A stretch of 64,000 nt of DNA from positions 6,386,001 to 6,450,000 of the forward strand of contig NZ_CP108025.1 in the NCBI RefSeq assembly GCF_041435095.1, given 5' to 3'. Under the pieces are notes generated by a model. It was not told the DNA's origin, searched no databases, and saw nothing but the letters and a program-made list of their open reading frames with translations. A program made the translations under genes and the position numbers. The DNA is from Kitasatospora sp. NBC_00315. Lineage in GTDB: Bacteria; Actinomycetota; Actinomycetes; Streptomycetales; Streptomycetaceae. Shown piece after piece: positions 15,619-23,076 of this stretch; the stretch's first letter is position 1, and every line of letters starts with the position of its first letter.

Positions 15619-16064
15619 ACCACCCGCTCGCCGCGCTGCTCACGCTGGACGGCCAGTTGCGCCTGGTGGGCCTCGTACTGGTCGGCCTGGGCCTGTTCCA
15701 CGCCCTGCTGCCCCGGATCGTCGGCTGGCCGGCGGATCTGGCCGGCAGCAGCCTGCTGACCCGTCAGGTCGGCTACGCACACCTGTTCTTCATCGGTCTC
15801 ACCTGCGTCCTGCTGGGCCTGCTGCCGCTGCTGCTCGTCCGCGACCTGCGGGCCGGTACGCCGCTGGGCACCGCCGTGCTGGCCGGTCAGACCCTGTTCT
15901 GGGGCACCCGATGGGTCTTCGAGTTCGCCTACTTCTCGCCCCGCCTCTGGCGCGGCGACCGGCTCCGGACCGCCGCCCACCTGGCCCTGTCGGTGCTGTG
16001 GACCTGGGTCACCGGGGTGTTCGCCTGGGCCTTGGTCCTGGCACTGACCGCGTCGGGAGGCTGA
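15615..16064 (+). CDS. Four-helix membrane protein of unknown function
   Basis: The protein has 149 aa and is largely hydrophobic, with about four membrane segments (LRLVGLVLVGLGLFHALL; YAHLFFIGLTCVLLGLLPLLLV; AVLAGQTLFWGTRWVFEF; ALSVLWTWVTGVFAWALVLAL). I do not recognise the family. GTG 15615 overlaps the methyltransferase stop, making it the last gene of the operon. Together with the DoxX protein at the other end it brackets three soluble or anchored enzymes, suggesting a membrane-bound assembly. Confidence 0.7.
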   Translation: MNHPLAALLTLDGQLRLVGLVLVGLGLFHALLPRIVGWPADLAGSSLLTRQVGYAHLFFIGLTCVLLGLLPLLLVRDLRAGTPLGTAVLAGQTLFWGTRWVFEFAYFSPRLWRGDRLRTAAHLALSVLWTWVTGVFAWALVLALTASGG

Positions 16065-16124
16065 CCGGACGAGCGGCGGCGCGCGCGGCCGACGGGGCCC
16101 CCGGGGGCAGGTGGCGCGGGTTCC

Positions 16125-16162
16125 TTGACGATTTAGTCTGCGCGTAGGTAATCTACGCGTAG
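16125..16162 (+). promoter_or_regulatory. Promoter with overlapping operator for the SRPBCC/MarR operon
   Basis: TTGACG (16125-16130) and TAATCT (16149-16154) are 18 bp apart. A perfect inverted repeat CGCGTAG/CTACGCG around GTAAT (16141-16159) covers the -10 region, and a second palindrome CTACGCGTAG (16153-16162) overlaps it. This is the layout expected for repression by the MarR protein encoded second in the operon. Confidence 0.75.
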
Positions 16163-16207
16163 AGCAAATGCCGAACGGCTGAGCGCGGAGCACCGGGAGA
16201 CGACATC

Positions 16208-16627
16208 ATGTGGAGCCACGAGTACAGCGCCGAGACCAGCGCCACCCCGCGGGCCGTCTGGAGCGTCCTGCGGGACCTCGACGGCTGGACGCGCTGGGAC
16301 ACCTCGATGGAGACGGTCTCGCTCCAGGGCCCGTTCGAGGTCGGTTCCAAGGTCTCGATGACCCCCAAGGGCCAGGATCCGATCGTCTCGGTGATCACCG
16401 GCGTCCGGGAGAACGAGTACTACGCCGACGAGACCGAGTTCGGCGGCGTCACGCTCGGGTTCAGTCACACCCTCACCCCGCTGCCCGACGGCGGCACCCT
16501 GGTGGTCCACCGTCTGGAGATCACCGGCCCCGAGGCCGACGCGCTCGGGCCGGAGGTGGGCCCCGCCATCACCGAGGACTTCCCCGAGGCGATGGCGGGC
16601 CTGCTCGCCCACGCCGTCGCCCCGTGA
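16208..16627 (+). CDS. SRPBCC (START-like) polyketide cyclase-family protein
   Basis: The protein has 139 aa. WSHEYSAETSATPRAVWSVLRDLDGWTRWDTSMETVSLQGPF is the standard SRPBCC opening (beta strand, helix, W-D loop), and GGTLVVHRLEITGPEAD plus ITEDFPEAMAGLLAHA gives the final strands and long C-terminal helix. The helix-grip fold binds a hydrophobic ligand; the ligand is unknown. Together with the MarR gene overlapping its stop (GTGA), it may sense or detoxify the MarR ligand. ATG 16208 has GGGAGA upstream and a 47-nt leader from the predicted start site. Confidence 0.85.
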   Translation: MWSHEYSAETSATPRAVWSVLRDLDGWTRWDTSMETVSLQGPFEVGSKVSMTPKGQDPIVSVITGVRENEYYADETEFGGVTLGFSHTLTPLPDGGTLVVHRLEITGPEADALGPEVGPAITEDFPEAMAGLLAHAVAP

Positions 16628-17076
16628 GCGGCGCAGGGCCCGACCAGAGCCCCGGGTTCTGGCTCTGGCACGCCACCCTGCGCTGGCAGCGCGAGATCGC
16701 GGCGGCGCTGACACCGCACGATCTGACCCATGTGCAGTTCGTGCTGCTCTCCTGCGCGTGGTGGCTGAACGAGCGCGGCAGTACGCCCAACCAGCAGGCC
16801 CTGGCCCGGCAGGCCGGCACCGACGTCAAGATGACCTCCCAGGTCGTCCGCCGGCTGGAGGCCAAGGGTCTGCTGGTCCGGGAGGCCGATCCCGCCGACA
16901 GCAGGGCGCGGCTGCTGCGGATCACTCCGGAGGGCACCCGGGTGGCGCTCGCCGCCATCACCGAGGTGGAGCGGGTGGACGCGGAGTTCTTCCGCCCGGC
17001 CGCCGAGGGCGAGTTCGGCCGCGGTGCGCTGCTCGGTCTGCTCAGGGGCCTGGCCGAATCGCCGCCCGCCCCCTGA
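16624..17076 (+). CDS. MarR-family transcriptional regulator
   Basis: The protein has 150 aa. The winged helix runs from TPNQQALARQAGTDVKMTSQVVRRLEAKGLLVRE through the wing DPADSRARLLRITPEGTRVA. The N-terminal FWLWHATLRWQREIAAALTPHDLTHVQFVLL is the usual dimerisation helix. GTG 16624 overlaps the SRPBCC stop. It probably represses its own operon through the dyad at 16141-16159 and releases it when a small aromatic ligand binds. Confidence 0.9.
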   Translation: MSGAGPDQSPGFWLWHATLRWQREIAAALTPHDLTHVQFVLLSCAWWLNERGSTPNQQALARQAGTDVKMTSQVVRRLEAKGLLVREADPADSRARLLRITPEGTRVALAAITEVERVDAEFFRPAAEGEFGRGALLGLLRGLAESPPAP

Positions 17077-17167
17077 GCGGCCGTCGGGGCGGGTCGGGCG
17101 TGGGCCGGAGGCGAGCTGGGCGGGACGTCGGCGCGGGACGTCGGGGCGGGGCGGCCGCCGGGGCGGT

Positions 17168-17506
17168 TCAGCTCCCGCTGCGCGGCCCGTACATGATGAC
17201 CGCCACCCCGGCCAGGCAGATCGCCGCTCCCACCACGTCGTAGCGGGTGGGGCGGAAGCCGTCCACCACCACGCCCCAGAGCAGTGAGGCGGCCACGAAC
17301 ACCCCGCCGTACGCGGCGAGCACCCGCCCGAAGTCGGCGTCCGGCTGGAGTGCCGCGACGAAGCCGTACGCGCCGAGCACCAGCACGCCGAGTCCCGCCA
17401 GCCACCACGGGCGGGACTCGCGCATGCTCTGCCAGATCAGCCAGCAGCCGCCGATCTCCGCGAGGGCGGCGAGGGCGAAGAGCAGGACGGAGCGCAGTAC
17501 GGTCAT
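17168..17506 (-). CDS. ynfA: YnfA (UPF0060) small membrane transporter-like protein
   Basis: The protein has 112 aa and four transmembrane helices. FALAALAEIGGCWLIW and AYGGVFVAASLLWGVVVDGFRPTRYDVVGAAICLAGVAVIM are the conserved UPF0060 blocks, related to small multidrug resistance transporters. Length equals the family norm. ATG 17506 is the natural start; the longer frame upstream is antisense shadow. It sits alone between the MarR gene and the aminotransferase gene. Confidence 0.92.
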   Translation of the reverse strand: MTVLRSVLLFALAALAEIGGCWLIWQSMRESRPWWLAGLGVLVLGAYGFVAALQPDADFGRVLAAYGGVFVAASLLWGVVVDGFRPTRYDVVGAAICLAGVAVIMYGPRSGS

Positions 17507-17577
17507 GCCGGCCAGCCTACGGAGGGCCGCAGGCCCGGGCCGCCGCCGGCTGCGCGGCACCCCGGCTGCGCAGTGGG

Positions 17578-18789
17578 TCACTGCCGGTAGGTGGTCAGGA
17601 AGCGGCCGATCCGGCTGATCGCGGTCTCCAGGTCGTCGGCGCGCGGCAGGGTGACGAAGCGGAAGTGGTCCGGCCGGGGCCAGTTGAAACCGGTGCCCTG
17701 GACGATGTGGATCTTCTCGCGGAGCAGCAGGTCCAGCACGAACTTCTCGTCGTCGACGATCTTGTGCACGGCCGGGTCGAGCCGGGCGAAGGCGTACAGC
17801 GCGCCCTTGGGCTTGACGCAGCTGACGCCCGGGATGTCGTTGAGGGCGCGCCAGGCGACGTCGCGCTGCTCGGCGAGCCTTCCGGTCGGCAGGACCAGGT
17901 CGTTGATGGACTGGTGCCCGCCGAGCGCCGCCTGCACGGCGTACTGCGCCGGTACGTTGGGGCACAGGCGCATGCCGGCCAGCATGGTGAGCCCCTCCAG
18001 GTAGTCCCGGGCCCGGGCCTTGGGGCCGGAGACCATCAGCCAGCCGCTGCGGAAGCCGGCCACCCGGTAGGCCTTGGAGAGGCCGTTGAAGGTCAGGGTG
18101 ACCACGTCGTCGGCCAGGGCGGCCAGGCAGTGGTGCTCGACGCCGTCGTAGAGGATCTTGTCGTAGATCTCGTCGGCGAGAACCATCAGGTTGTGCCGGC
18201 GGGCCAGGTCGAGGATCCCCTCCAGCAGTTCCTTCGGGTAGACCGCGCCGGTGGGGTTGTTGGGGTTGATGACGACGATGGCCTTGGTGCGGTGGGAGAT
18301 CTTCGAGGCGATGTCGTCCAGATCGGGGTACCAGTCCGCCTCCTCGTCGCAGAGGTAGTGGACGGCCTTGCCGCCGGCCAGCCGCACCACGGCCGTCCAG
18401 AGCGGGAAGTCCGGCGCCGGGACGAGGACCTCGTCGCCGTCGTCGACCAGGGCCTGGACCGACATCTGGATCAGCTCCGAGACGCCGTTGCCCAGGTAGA
18501 CGTCGTCCACCGTGACACCGCCGACGCCCCGCTGCTGGTAGTACTGCACGACGGCGCGGCGGGCGGGCAGGATGCCGCGCGAGTCGCTGTAGCCGTGCGC
18601 GCCCCGCAGGTTGCGGACGATGTCCTGGATGATCTCCTCGGGCGCCTCGAACCCGAAGGTGGCGGGGTTGCCGGTGTTCAGCCGCAGGACGCTGTGCCCG
18701 GCCTCCTCCAGCGCGTTCGCCTGGTCGACCACCGGCCCGCGGATCTCGTAGCAGACACCCTTGAGCTTGCTGGACTGGCGGAACTCCAT
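17578..18789 (-). CDS. AlaA-like PLP-dependent aminotransferase
   Basis: This 403-aa fold-type I aminotransferase closely resembles bacterial alanine transaminase AlaA: MEFRQSSKLKGVCYEIRGPVV at the start, RLNTGNPATFGF, HGYSDSRGILPARRAV, VINPNNPTGAVYP, ADEIYDKILYDG. The PLP lysine is K239 in GLSKAYRVAGFRSGW, and D207 pairs with the cofactor ring. It would interconvert pyruvate/alanine and glutamate/2-oxoglutarate in the cytosol. GGGAGG precedes ATG 18789. The divergent HxlR gene shares a 94-bp region holding a dyad, so the two may be co-regulated. Confidence 0.92.
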   Translation of the reverse strand: MEFRQSSKLKGVCYEIRGPVVDQANALEEAGHSVLRLNTGNPATFGFEAPEEIIQDIVRNLRGAHGYSDSRGILPARRAVVQYYQQRGVGGVTVDDVYLGNGVSELIQMSVQALVDDGDEVLVPAPDFPLWTAVVRLAGGKAVHYLCDEEADWYPDLDDIASKISHRTKAIVVINPNNPTGAVYPKELLEGILDLARRHNLMVLADEIYDKILYDGVEHHCLAALADDVVTLTFNGLSKAYRVAGFRSGWLMVSGPKARARDYLEGLTMLAGMRLCPNVPAQYAVQAALGGHQSINDLVLPTGRLAEQRDVAWRALNDIPGVSCVKPKGALYAFARLDPAVHKIVDDEKFVLDLLLREKIHIVQGTGFNWPRPDHFRFVTLPRADDLETAISRIGRFLTTYRQ

Positions 18790-18836
18790 CAGTGGCCTCC
18801 CGACCCTCACCCTCATCAACCGATCGCTTTGTTCTA

Positions 18837-18876
18837 CCAAGTATCCACTTGGAAAGTCCAACCTTTTGGCTATGCT
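18837..18876. promoter_or_regulatory. Operator and promoter between aminotransferase and HxlR genes
   Basis: CCAAGT and ACTTGG around ATCC form a dyad at 18837-18852. On the plus strand CTTGGA (18848-18853) and TATGCT (18871-18876) have a 17-bp spacer. On the minus strand TGGACT and TAGAAC with an 18-bp spacer also cross the dyad, so one bound dimer would cover both promoters. Confidence 0.6.
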
Positions 18877-18883
18877 GATCCCC

Positions 18884-19276
18884 ATGTCACGCCGAAGCTA
18901 CGACCAGTACTGCGCCGTCGCCCGCGCCCTGGACGCGGTGGGGGAGCGCTGGAGCCTTCTGATCGTCCGTGAACTCCTCGGCGGCCCCCGCCGCTACACC
19001 GACCTGCACGCCGACCTCCCGGGCGTCTCCACCGACATCCTCGCCGCCCGCCTCAAACAGCTGGAGGCCGACGGCCTCGTGCTGCGCCGCAAGCTGGAGC
19101 GCCCGGCCAACGCGGTGGTGTACGAGCTGACGGAGCAGGGGCTGACCCTCCATCAGGTGATCGCGGCGCTCGGCGAGTGGGGTACCGCCCTGCTCGGCAA
19201 GCAGCGCCCCACGGACGCCGTCCGGGAGCACTGGTTCACCCGGACGGCGGCGGACACGGCGTGGCTCGGTGGCTAG
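18884..19276 (+). CDS. HxlR-family winged-helix regulator
   Basis: The protein has 130 aa. YDQYCAVARALDAVGERWSLLIVRELLGGPRRYTDL, STDILAARLKQLEADGLVLRR and VVYELTEQGLTLHQVIAALGEWG are the complete HxlR domain, with the usual cysteine near the N-terminus. ATG 18884 is chosen because upstream codons overlap the operator/promoter. It probably binds the dyad at 18837-18852 and controls itself and the divergent aminotransferase. A DUF3291 gene follows after 9 bp and may be co-transcribed. Confidence 0.9.
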   Translation: MSRRSYDQYCAVARALDAVGERWSLLIVRELLGGPRRYTDLHADLPGVSTDILAARLKQLEADGLVLRRKLERPANAVVYELTEQGLTLHQVIAALGEWGTALLGKQRPTDAVREHWFTRTAADTAWLGG

Positions 19277-19285
19277 GGTCGGGCC

Positions 19286-19780
19286 ATGACCACGCTCACG
19301 CCCGTCGACGTGGCGATGTCCGACGACCCCGCGCACCAGCTCGCGCAGGTGAACATCGCCCGGATGCTCCAGCCGCTCGACAGCCCCCTGCTCGCCGACT
19401 TCGTCGCCGCCCTCGCCCCGCTGAACGCCGTCGCCGACGCCGCCGACGGCTTCGTCTGGCGGTTGCAGAGCGAGGACGGCGACGCCACCGCGATCCGGGT
19501 CTTCGAGGACGACTGGCTGCTCGTCAACATGTCGGTCTGGCGCGACCCCGCCGCCCTCGACGCCTACGTGTACGACACCGGGCACCGCGCCATGCTGAAG
19601 CGTCGGCGCGAGTGGTTCGAGAAGCCCGCCGAGGCGATGACCGCGCTCTGGTGGGTCCCGGCCGGGCATCGCCCCGACGCGGTGGAGGCCGAGGAACGCC
19701 TCACCGTGCTCCGCGCCAACGGGCCCACGGCCGAGGTGTTCACCCTGCGGCAGACCTACCCCGCGCCGGTGGCCGGCTGA
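19286..19780 (+). CDS. DUF3291 protein
   Basis: The protein has 164 aa. HQLAQVNIARMLQPLDSPLLADFVAALAPLNAVADAADGFVWRLQ, then NMSVWRDPAALDAYVYDTGHRAMLKRRREWF and ALWWVPAGHRPDAVEAEERL are the DUF3291 blocks, a dimeric ferredoxin-like barrel resembling antibiotic monooxygenase folds. No reaction is established. It starts 9 bp after the HxlR stop, so it is likely the effector gene of that regulator. Confidence 0.82.
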   Translation: MTTLTPVDVAMSDDPAHQLAQVNIARMLQPLDSPLLADFVAALAPLNAVADAADGFVWRLQSEDGDATAIRVFEDDWLLVNMSVWRDPAALDAYVYDTGHRAMLKRRREWFEKPAEAMTALWWVPAGHRPDAVEAEERLTVLRANGPTAEVFTLRQTYPAPVAG

Positions 19781-19799
19781 CGGGCCGGGCGCCGGCCGG

Positions 19800-20411
19800 T
19801 CACGACCCCGCGCGCGTGGCGCCGATCCGCTCGGCGAGGTGCTCGGGCAGCGGGTACGGCCGCTCGGCGGGGATCCGCGCGTCGGCCGCCTCGGGGCCGC
19901 TCGTGCGCAGCAGGTCGCGGCTCTCGTGCGCCAGCGCGGTGACGTCCTCGACGCCGAGGATCCACTCGTCGACGTACCGGTGCACGGCCTCGCCGGACAG
20001 GCCGATCTGGATCGCCCGGTGGGCGAGCGGGGCGAGCCGGGTGGAGCGCTCCGGATCCCACTGGAGCCGGACCGGACTGCGCCCGAGATCCGCCTTCCAG
20101 GCGGCTGCGTCGGCGTACCGGTCGCGGTCGTAGTGGCTCGGGCAGGCGTGCGCCAGGGCCCACTCGAATCCCGCCCGGCTGATCCGGACGGCCAGCACCC
20201 GCTCCTGCCCCGCCCTGGTGCCCCAGCCGGAGCGGTACATCATCCAGCGGAAGGACGGCTTGATCCAGGTCATCCGGTCGCGCTCGAACGGCGGTCTGAA
20301 GGTGCCCGCCGTGAGGGCCGCCTCGGCGATGTCCGCCGGATACGCCTGGTACACGACGAGGCCGTGCGCGTCGTGCACGGCGCGGATCTGCCGCAGAAGG
20401 GGTTCGGGCAC
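19800..20411 (-). CDS. DUF4291 protein
   Basis: The protein has 203 aa, starting at GTG 20411 (VPEPLLRQIRAVHDAHG) with GGAG upstream. QIRAVHDAHGLVVYQAYPADIAEAAL, MTWIKPSFRWMMYRSGWGT and VRLQWDPERS with RAIQIGLSGEAV are typical DUF4291 segments. The family is widespread in streptomycetes; a relation to ADP-ribosylation-type folds has been proposed, but the function is unknown. It is convergent with the DUF3291 gene. Confidence 0.82.
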   Translation of the reverse strand: MPEPLLRQIRAVHDAHGLVVYQAYPADIAEAALTAGTFRPPFERDRMTWIKPSFRWMMYRSGWGTRAGQERVLAVRISRAGFEWALAHACPSHYDRDRYADAAAWKADLGRSPVRLQWDPERSTRLAPLAHRAIQIGLSGEAVHRYVDEWILGVEDVTALAHESRDLLRTSGPEAADARIPAERPYPLPEHLAERIGATRAGS

Positions 20412-20576
20412 GCGGGGCCTCCACGGCCGCCGCGGCGGCCCGGTCGGGGACGGCCGGAGTCTACCGACCGGTATCCGCGCCGTCGCGTGGATTCCGGCTC
20501 CGCCGGGCGCGACCTGCCGACGACGGACTACCCGCAGGTAGGGGAGTGCCTCCGGTACGCGTACGATCGTCGCGCC

Positions 20577-21386
20577 ATGGAGAACACAGTCACTTCCACC
20601 GTGAACCGCAGGTACACCAGCTACGTCGCCGTCGGGGACTCCTTCACCGAGGGCATGTGCGACGACCTGCGCCCCGACGGCCACTACCTCGGCTGGGCCG
20701 GCCGGGTCGCCGCCCGACTGGCCGCCGAGCAGCCCGAGGGCGGCGGCTTCCGGTACGCCAACCTCGCCGTCCGGGGCAAGCTGATCGGGCAGATCCACGA
20801 CGAGCAGGTGCCGGGCGCGGCCGCCATGGGCGGTGAGCTGATCACGCTGGCCGGCGGTCTCAACGACGTGCTGCGGCCCAAGTGCGACGTCGACCGGGTC
20901 GAGGACCTTCTCGGCCGGTCCGCCACCGCACTGCTCGCCTCCGGCGCCACCGTCGTGCTGTTCACCAGTACCGATCCCAGTCGCAGGCTCGCGGGCAGCG
21001 CCCGGCTGCTCCCCGCGATCCTGCGGATGAAGGCCTTCGTCGAGGGCCTGGCCGCCGCCCATCCCGGTGTCGCCGTGGTGGATCTCTACTCCGCCCCCTG
21101 CTTCGACGACCGCCGCCTCTGGGCGGAGGACCGCCTGCACCTCTCGCCGGAGGGCCATCGCCGGGTCGCCGAGGCCGTCCTGGAGGCCCTCGGCCGTCCC
21201 GCCGGCTTCGACTGGCGCGCTCCGCTGCCGCCGGTCGCGGCGCCCGGCCGCTTCGAGAAGCTCCGGTCGGACCTGCGCTGGCTCGGTACGCACCTCGGCC
21301 CCTGGATCGGCCGCCGCCTCACCGGCCGCTCCTCCGGCGACGGCCGGCCGCCGAAGCAGGCGGAGCTGGCCCCGTACGAGGGCTGA
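20577..21386 (+). CDS. SGNH/GDSL-family hydrolase
   Basis: The protein has 269 aa. Block I is VAVGDSFTEGM with the nucleophilic serine, block III is LAGGLNDVL with the oxyanion Asn, and block V is EDRLHLSPEGH with the catalytic Asp and His. There is no signal peptide, so it is probably a cytosolic esterase or lipase acting on a small ester. A -10-like TACGAT at 20562-20567 lies 9 bp before ATG 20577, suggesting a leaderless transcript. Downstream sits an unusual interleaved inverted repeat. Confidence 0.88.
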   Translation: MENTVTSTVNRRYTSYVAVGDSFTEGMCDDLRPDGHYLGWAGRVAARLAAEQPEGGGFRYANLAVRGKLIGQIHDEQVPGAAAMGGELITLAGGLNDVLRPKCDVDRVEDLLGRSATALLASGATVVLFTSTDPSRRLAGSARLLPAILRMKAFVEGLAAAHPGVAVVDLYSAPCFDDRRLWAEDRLHLSPEGHRRVAEAVLEALGRPAGFDWRAPLPPVAAPGRFEKLRSDLRWLGTHLGPWIGRRLTGRSSGDGRPPKQAELAPYEG

Positions 21387-21403
21387 CCGCCCGGACCACC
21401 CGG

Positions 21404-21453
21404 CCGGGCCGGGGCACGGCAGTGCGCGATGCGCTGCTCCCGCCCCGGCCCGG
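21404..21453. other. Interleaved inverted repeats (pseudoknot-type order)
   Basis: Arm A (21404-21415, CCGGGCCGGGGC) pairs with 21432-21443. Arm B (21415-21425, CACGGCAGTGC) pairs with 21443-21453. The order A-B-A'-B' allows an H-type pseudoknot or two alternative hairpins. It lies 17 bp after the SGNH gene and may act as its terminator. The rest of the 374-bp gap is the xylanase control region. Confidence 0.6.
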
Positions 21454-21625
21454 CACTGCCGTGTCCCGCCCGTCGCGCCGGGCCACCTGCGGCGCCGTGT
21501 CGTTCGCCGCCCCCGCCCGCCACCAGGGGAGACGTCGGAGAACTTCATTGTCATGCCCATGAAGATCGTGATCTCCCCCCGCTCTGTCACGGGTTGCCGA
21601 CGCGCAGCAATCTCCTGCAGGGGGA

Positions 21626-21691
21626 TTGACCCACGAAATCTGAACCCCTAGGTTTCCCGGGAAGTTGCGGAAAGGTTTTCGAAATGTTTCG
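21626..21691 (+). promoter_or_regulatory. Xylanase promoter with CGAAA/TTTCG operator
   Basis: TTGACC (21626-21631) and TAGGTT (21649-21654) are 17 bp apart. Just downstream, CGAAA-TG-TTTCG (21680-21691) is an inverted repeat, overlapped by GAAA-GGT-TTTC (21670-21680) and preceded by the palindrome TTCCCGGGAA. CGAAA/TTTCG elements are known upstream of streptomycete xylanase genes. Confidence 0.75.
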
Positions 21692-21760
21692 AGCGACAGT
21701 GGCTCGGCGCGACCCGCGCGAGGGCCCGGTGTTCCGCAACACCTGAAGGGACACAGAGAC

Positions 21761-22855
21761 ATGAAGGCGACTCACGCCGTGGTGGTCGGTACCGCAGTAG
21801 CCCTGCTGGCCGGCGCGTTCACCCTCCCCACCGCCTCGGCCGCTACCGGGAGCGGCGGCCCGGGCCCGGTGAAGAAGGGCTCCTCCGCCCGGACCCTGGG
21901 CGAGCTCGGCGACCGCGCCGGTGTCCGGATCGGTACGGCGGTCGACATGTCCGCCCTGGCCGCCGACGCGCCCTACCGGGCCGTGGCCGCCACCGAGTTC
22001 TCCGCCGTCACCCCGGAGAACGTCATGAAGTGGGAGGCCGTGGAGCCCACCCGTGGCACCTACGACTGGGCCCCCGCCGACCAGTTGGTCGACTTCGCCC
22101 GCGCCAACGGTCAGCAGGTCCGCGGCCACACCCTGGTCTGGCACAGCCAGCTGCCGTCCTGGCTGACCGAGGGCGACTTCAGCGCCGCCGAGCTGCGCGA
22201 CATCCTGCACCGGCACATCACCGACGAGGTCGGGCACTTCAAGGGCAAGATCTGGCAGTGGGACGTGGTCAACGAGGCGTTCAACGACGACGGCACCATG
22301 CGTGACTCGATCTGGCTGCAGAAGCTCGGCCCCGGCTACATCGCCGACGCCTTCCGGTGGGCCCACCAGGCCGACCCCAAGGCCAAGTTGTACATCAACG
22401 ACTACAACGTCGAGGGCGTCAACGCGAAGAGCACCGCCCTGCTCGCCCTGGTGGCCGAGCTGAAGAAGCAGCACGTGCCCGTCGACGGCGTCGGCGTCCA
22501 GGGCCACCTGGACGTCACGTACGACGCCCCGCACGACATCGCGGCCAACCTGCAGCGCTTCGACGACCTCGGGCTGGAGACGGCGATCACCGAGGCCGAC
22601 GTCCGGATCCCGCTGCCGGTCGACAGCACCAAGACGGAGGCGCAGGCCGAGGCCTACAGCGTGCTGCTCCAGGGCTGCCTGCTCACCGAGCACTGCACCG
22701 ACTTCACGGTGTGGGGCTTCAGCGACAAGTACTCCTGGGTTCCCGGCGTGTTCAAGGGCGAGGGCTCGGCCAACCTCATGGACGAGAACCTCCGGACCAA
22801 GGCGGCCTACACCGCGCTCTCCCAGGACCTGAAGCTGGCCGCCGGCCGACGCTGA
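21761..22855 (+). CDS. Secreted GH10 endo-1,4-beta-xylanase
   Basis: The protein has 364 aa. A Sec signal peptide (MKATHAVVVGTAVALLAGAF ... TASAA) precedes a single GH10 catalytic barrel. The acid/base is E172 in WQWDVVNEAF and the nucleophile is E278 in AITEADVRI; NVMKWEAVEPTRG and GHTLVWHSQLPSW are the substrate-cleft blocks. There is no carbohydrate-binding module, unlike many streptomycete xylanases. It cuts the xylan backbone outside the cell. The gene lies directly upstream of a GH115 alpha-glucuronidase and carries its own xylanase-type operator. Confidence 0.96.
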   Translation: MKATHAVVVGTAVALLAGAFTLPTASAATGSGGPGPVKKGSSARTLGELGDRAGVRIGTAVDMSALAADAPYRAVAATEFSAVTPENVMKWEAVEPTRGTYDWAPADQLVDFARANGQQVRGHTLVWHSQLPSWLTEGDFSAAELRDILHRHITDEVGHFKGKIWQWDVVNEAFNDDGTMRDSIWLQKLGPGYIADAFRWAHQADPKAKLYINDYNVEGVNAKSTALLALVAELKKQHVPVDGVGVQGHLDVTYDAPHDIAANLQRFDDLGLETAITEADVRIPLPVDSTKTEAQAEAYSVLLQGCLLTEHCTDFTVWGFSDKYSWVPGVFKGEGSANLMDENLRTKAAYTALSQDLKLAAGRR

Positions 22856-22980
22856 TCCGGGCGCTGCACCGGCCTCCGCTGCCCCCGGGCGGGACCGGCG
22901 CACCGCCGGGGGCGGCTGCGGCGCAGGTCGCGGCCGCCCCGGGCGGCGTGGCCCACCGGGCCCGCGCCCGATCCCACCCA

Positions 22981-23039
22981 CCGCCGGGACGCACCACCGA
23001 GACGCACCGCGGAGACTCACCGCCGGGACGCACCACCGA
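22981..23039. repeat. 20-bp direct repeat in the GH10/GH115 gap
   Basis: CCGCCGGGACGCACCACCGA occurs at 22981-23000 and again at 23020-23039, with related GACGCACCG/GAGAC copies between. The preceding part of the 221-bp gap contains a GC-rich stem (22881-22888 with 22906-22913) that could terminate the xylanase transcript. Confidence 0.8.
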
Positions 23040-23076
23040 AGTCACCATCGAGACGAAGACCCTGGGAGAGCTCCGC

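Noticed and set aside
22357..23076. N-terminal extension of the GH115 protein
   Set aside because: The codons overlap the xylanase gene out of frame and are low complexity; the Tat signal starts at ATG 23077.
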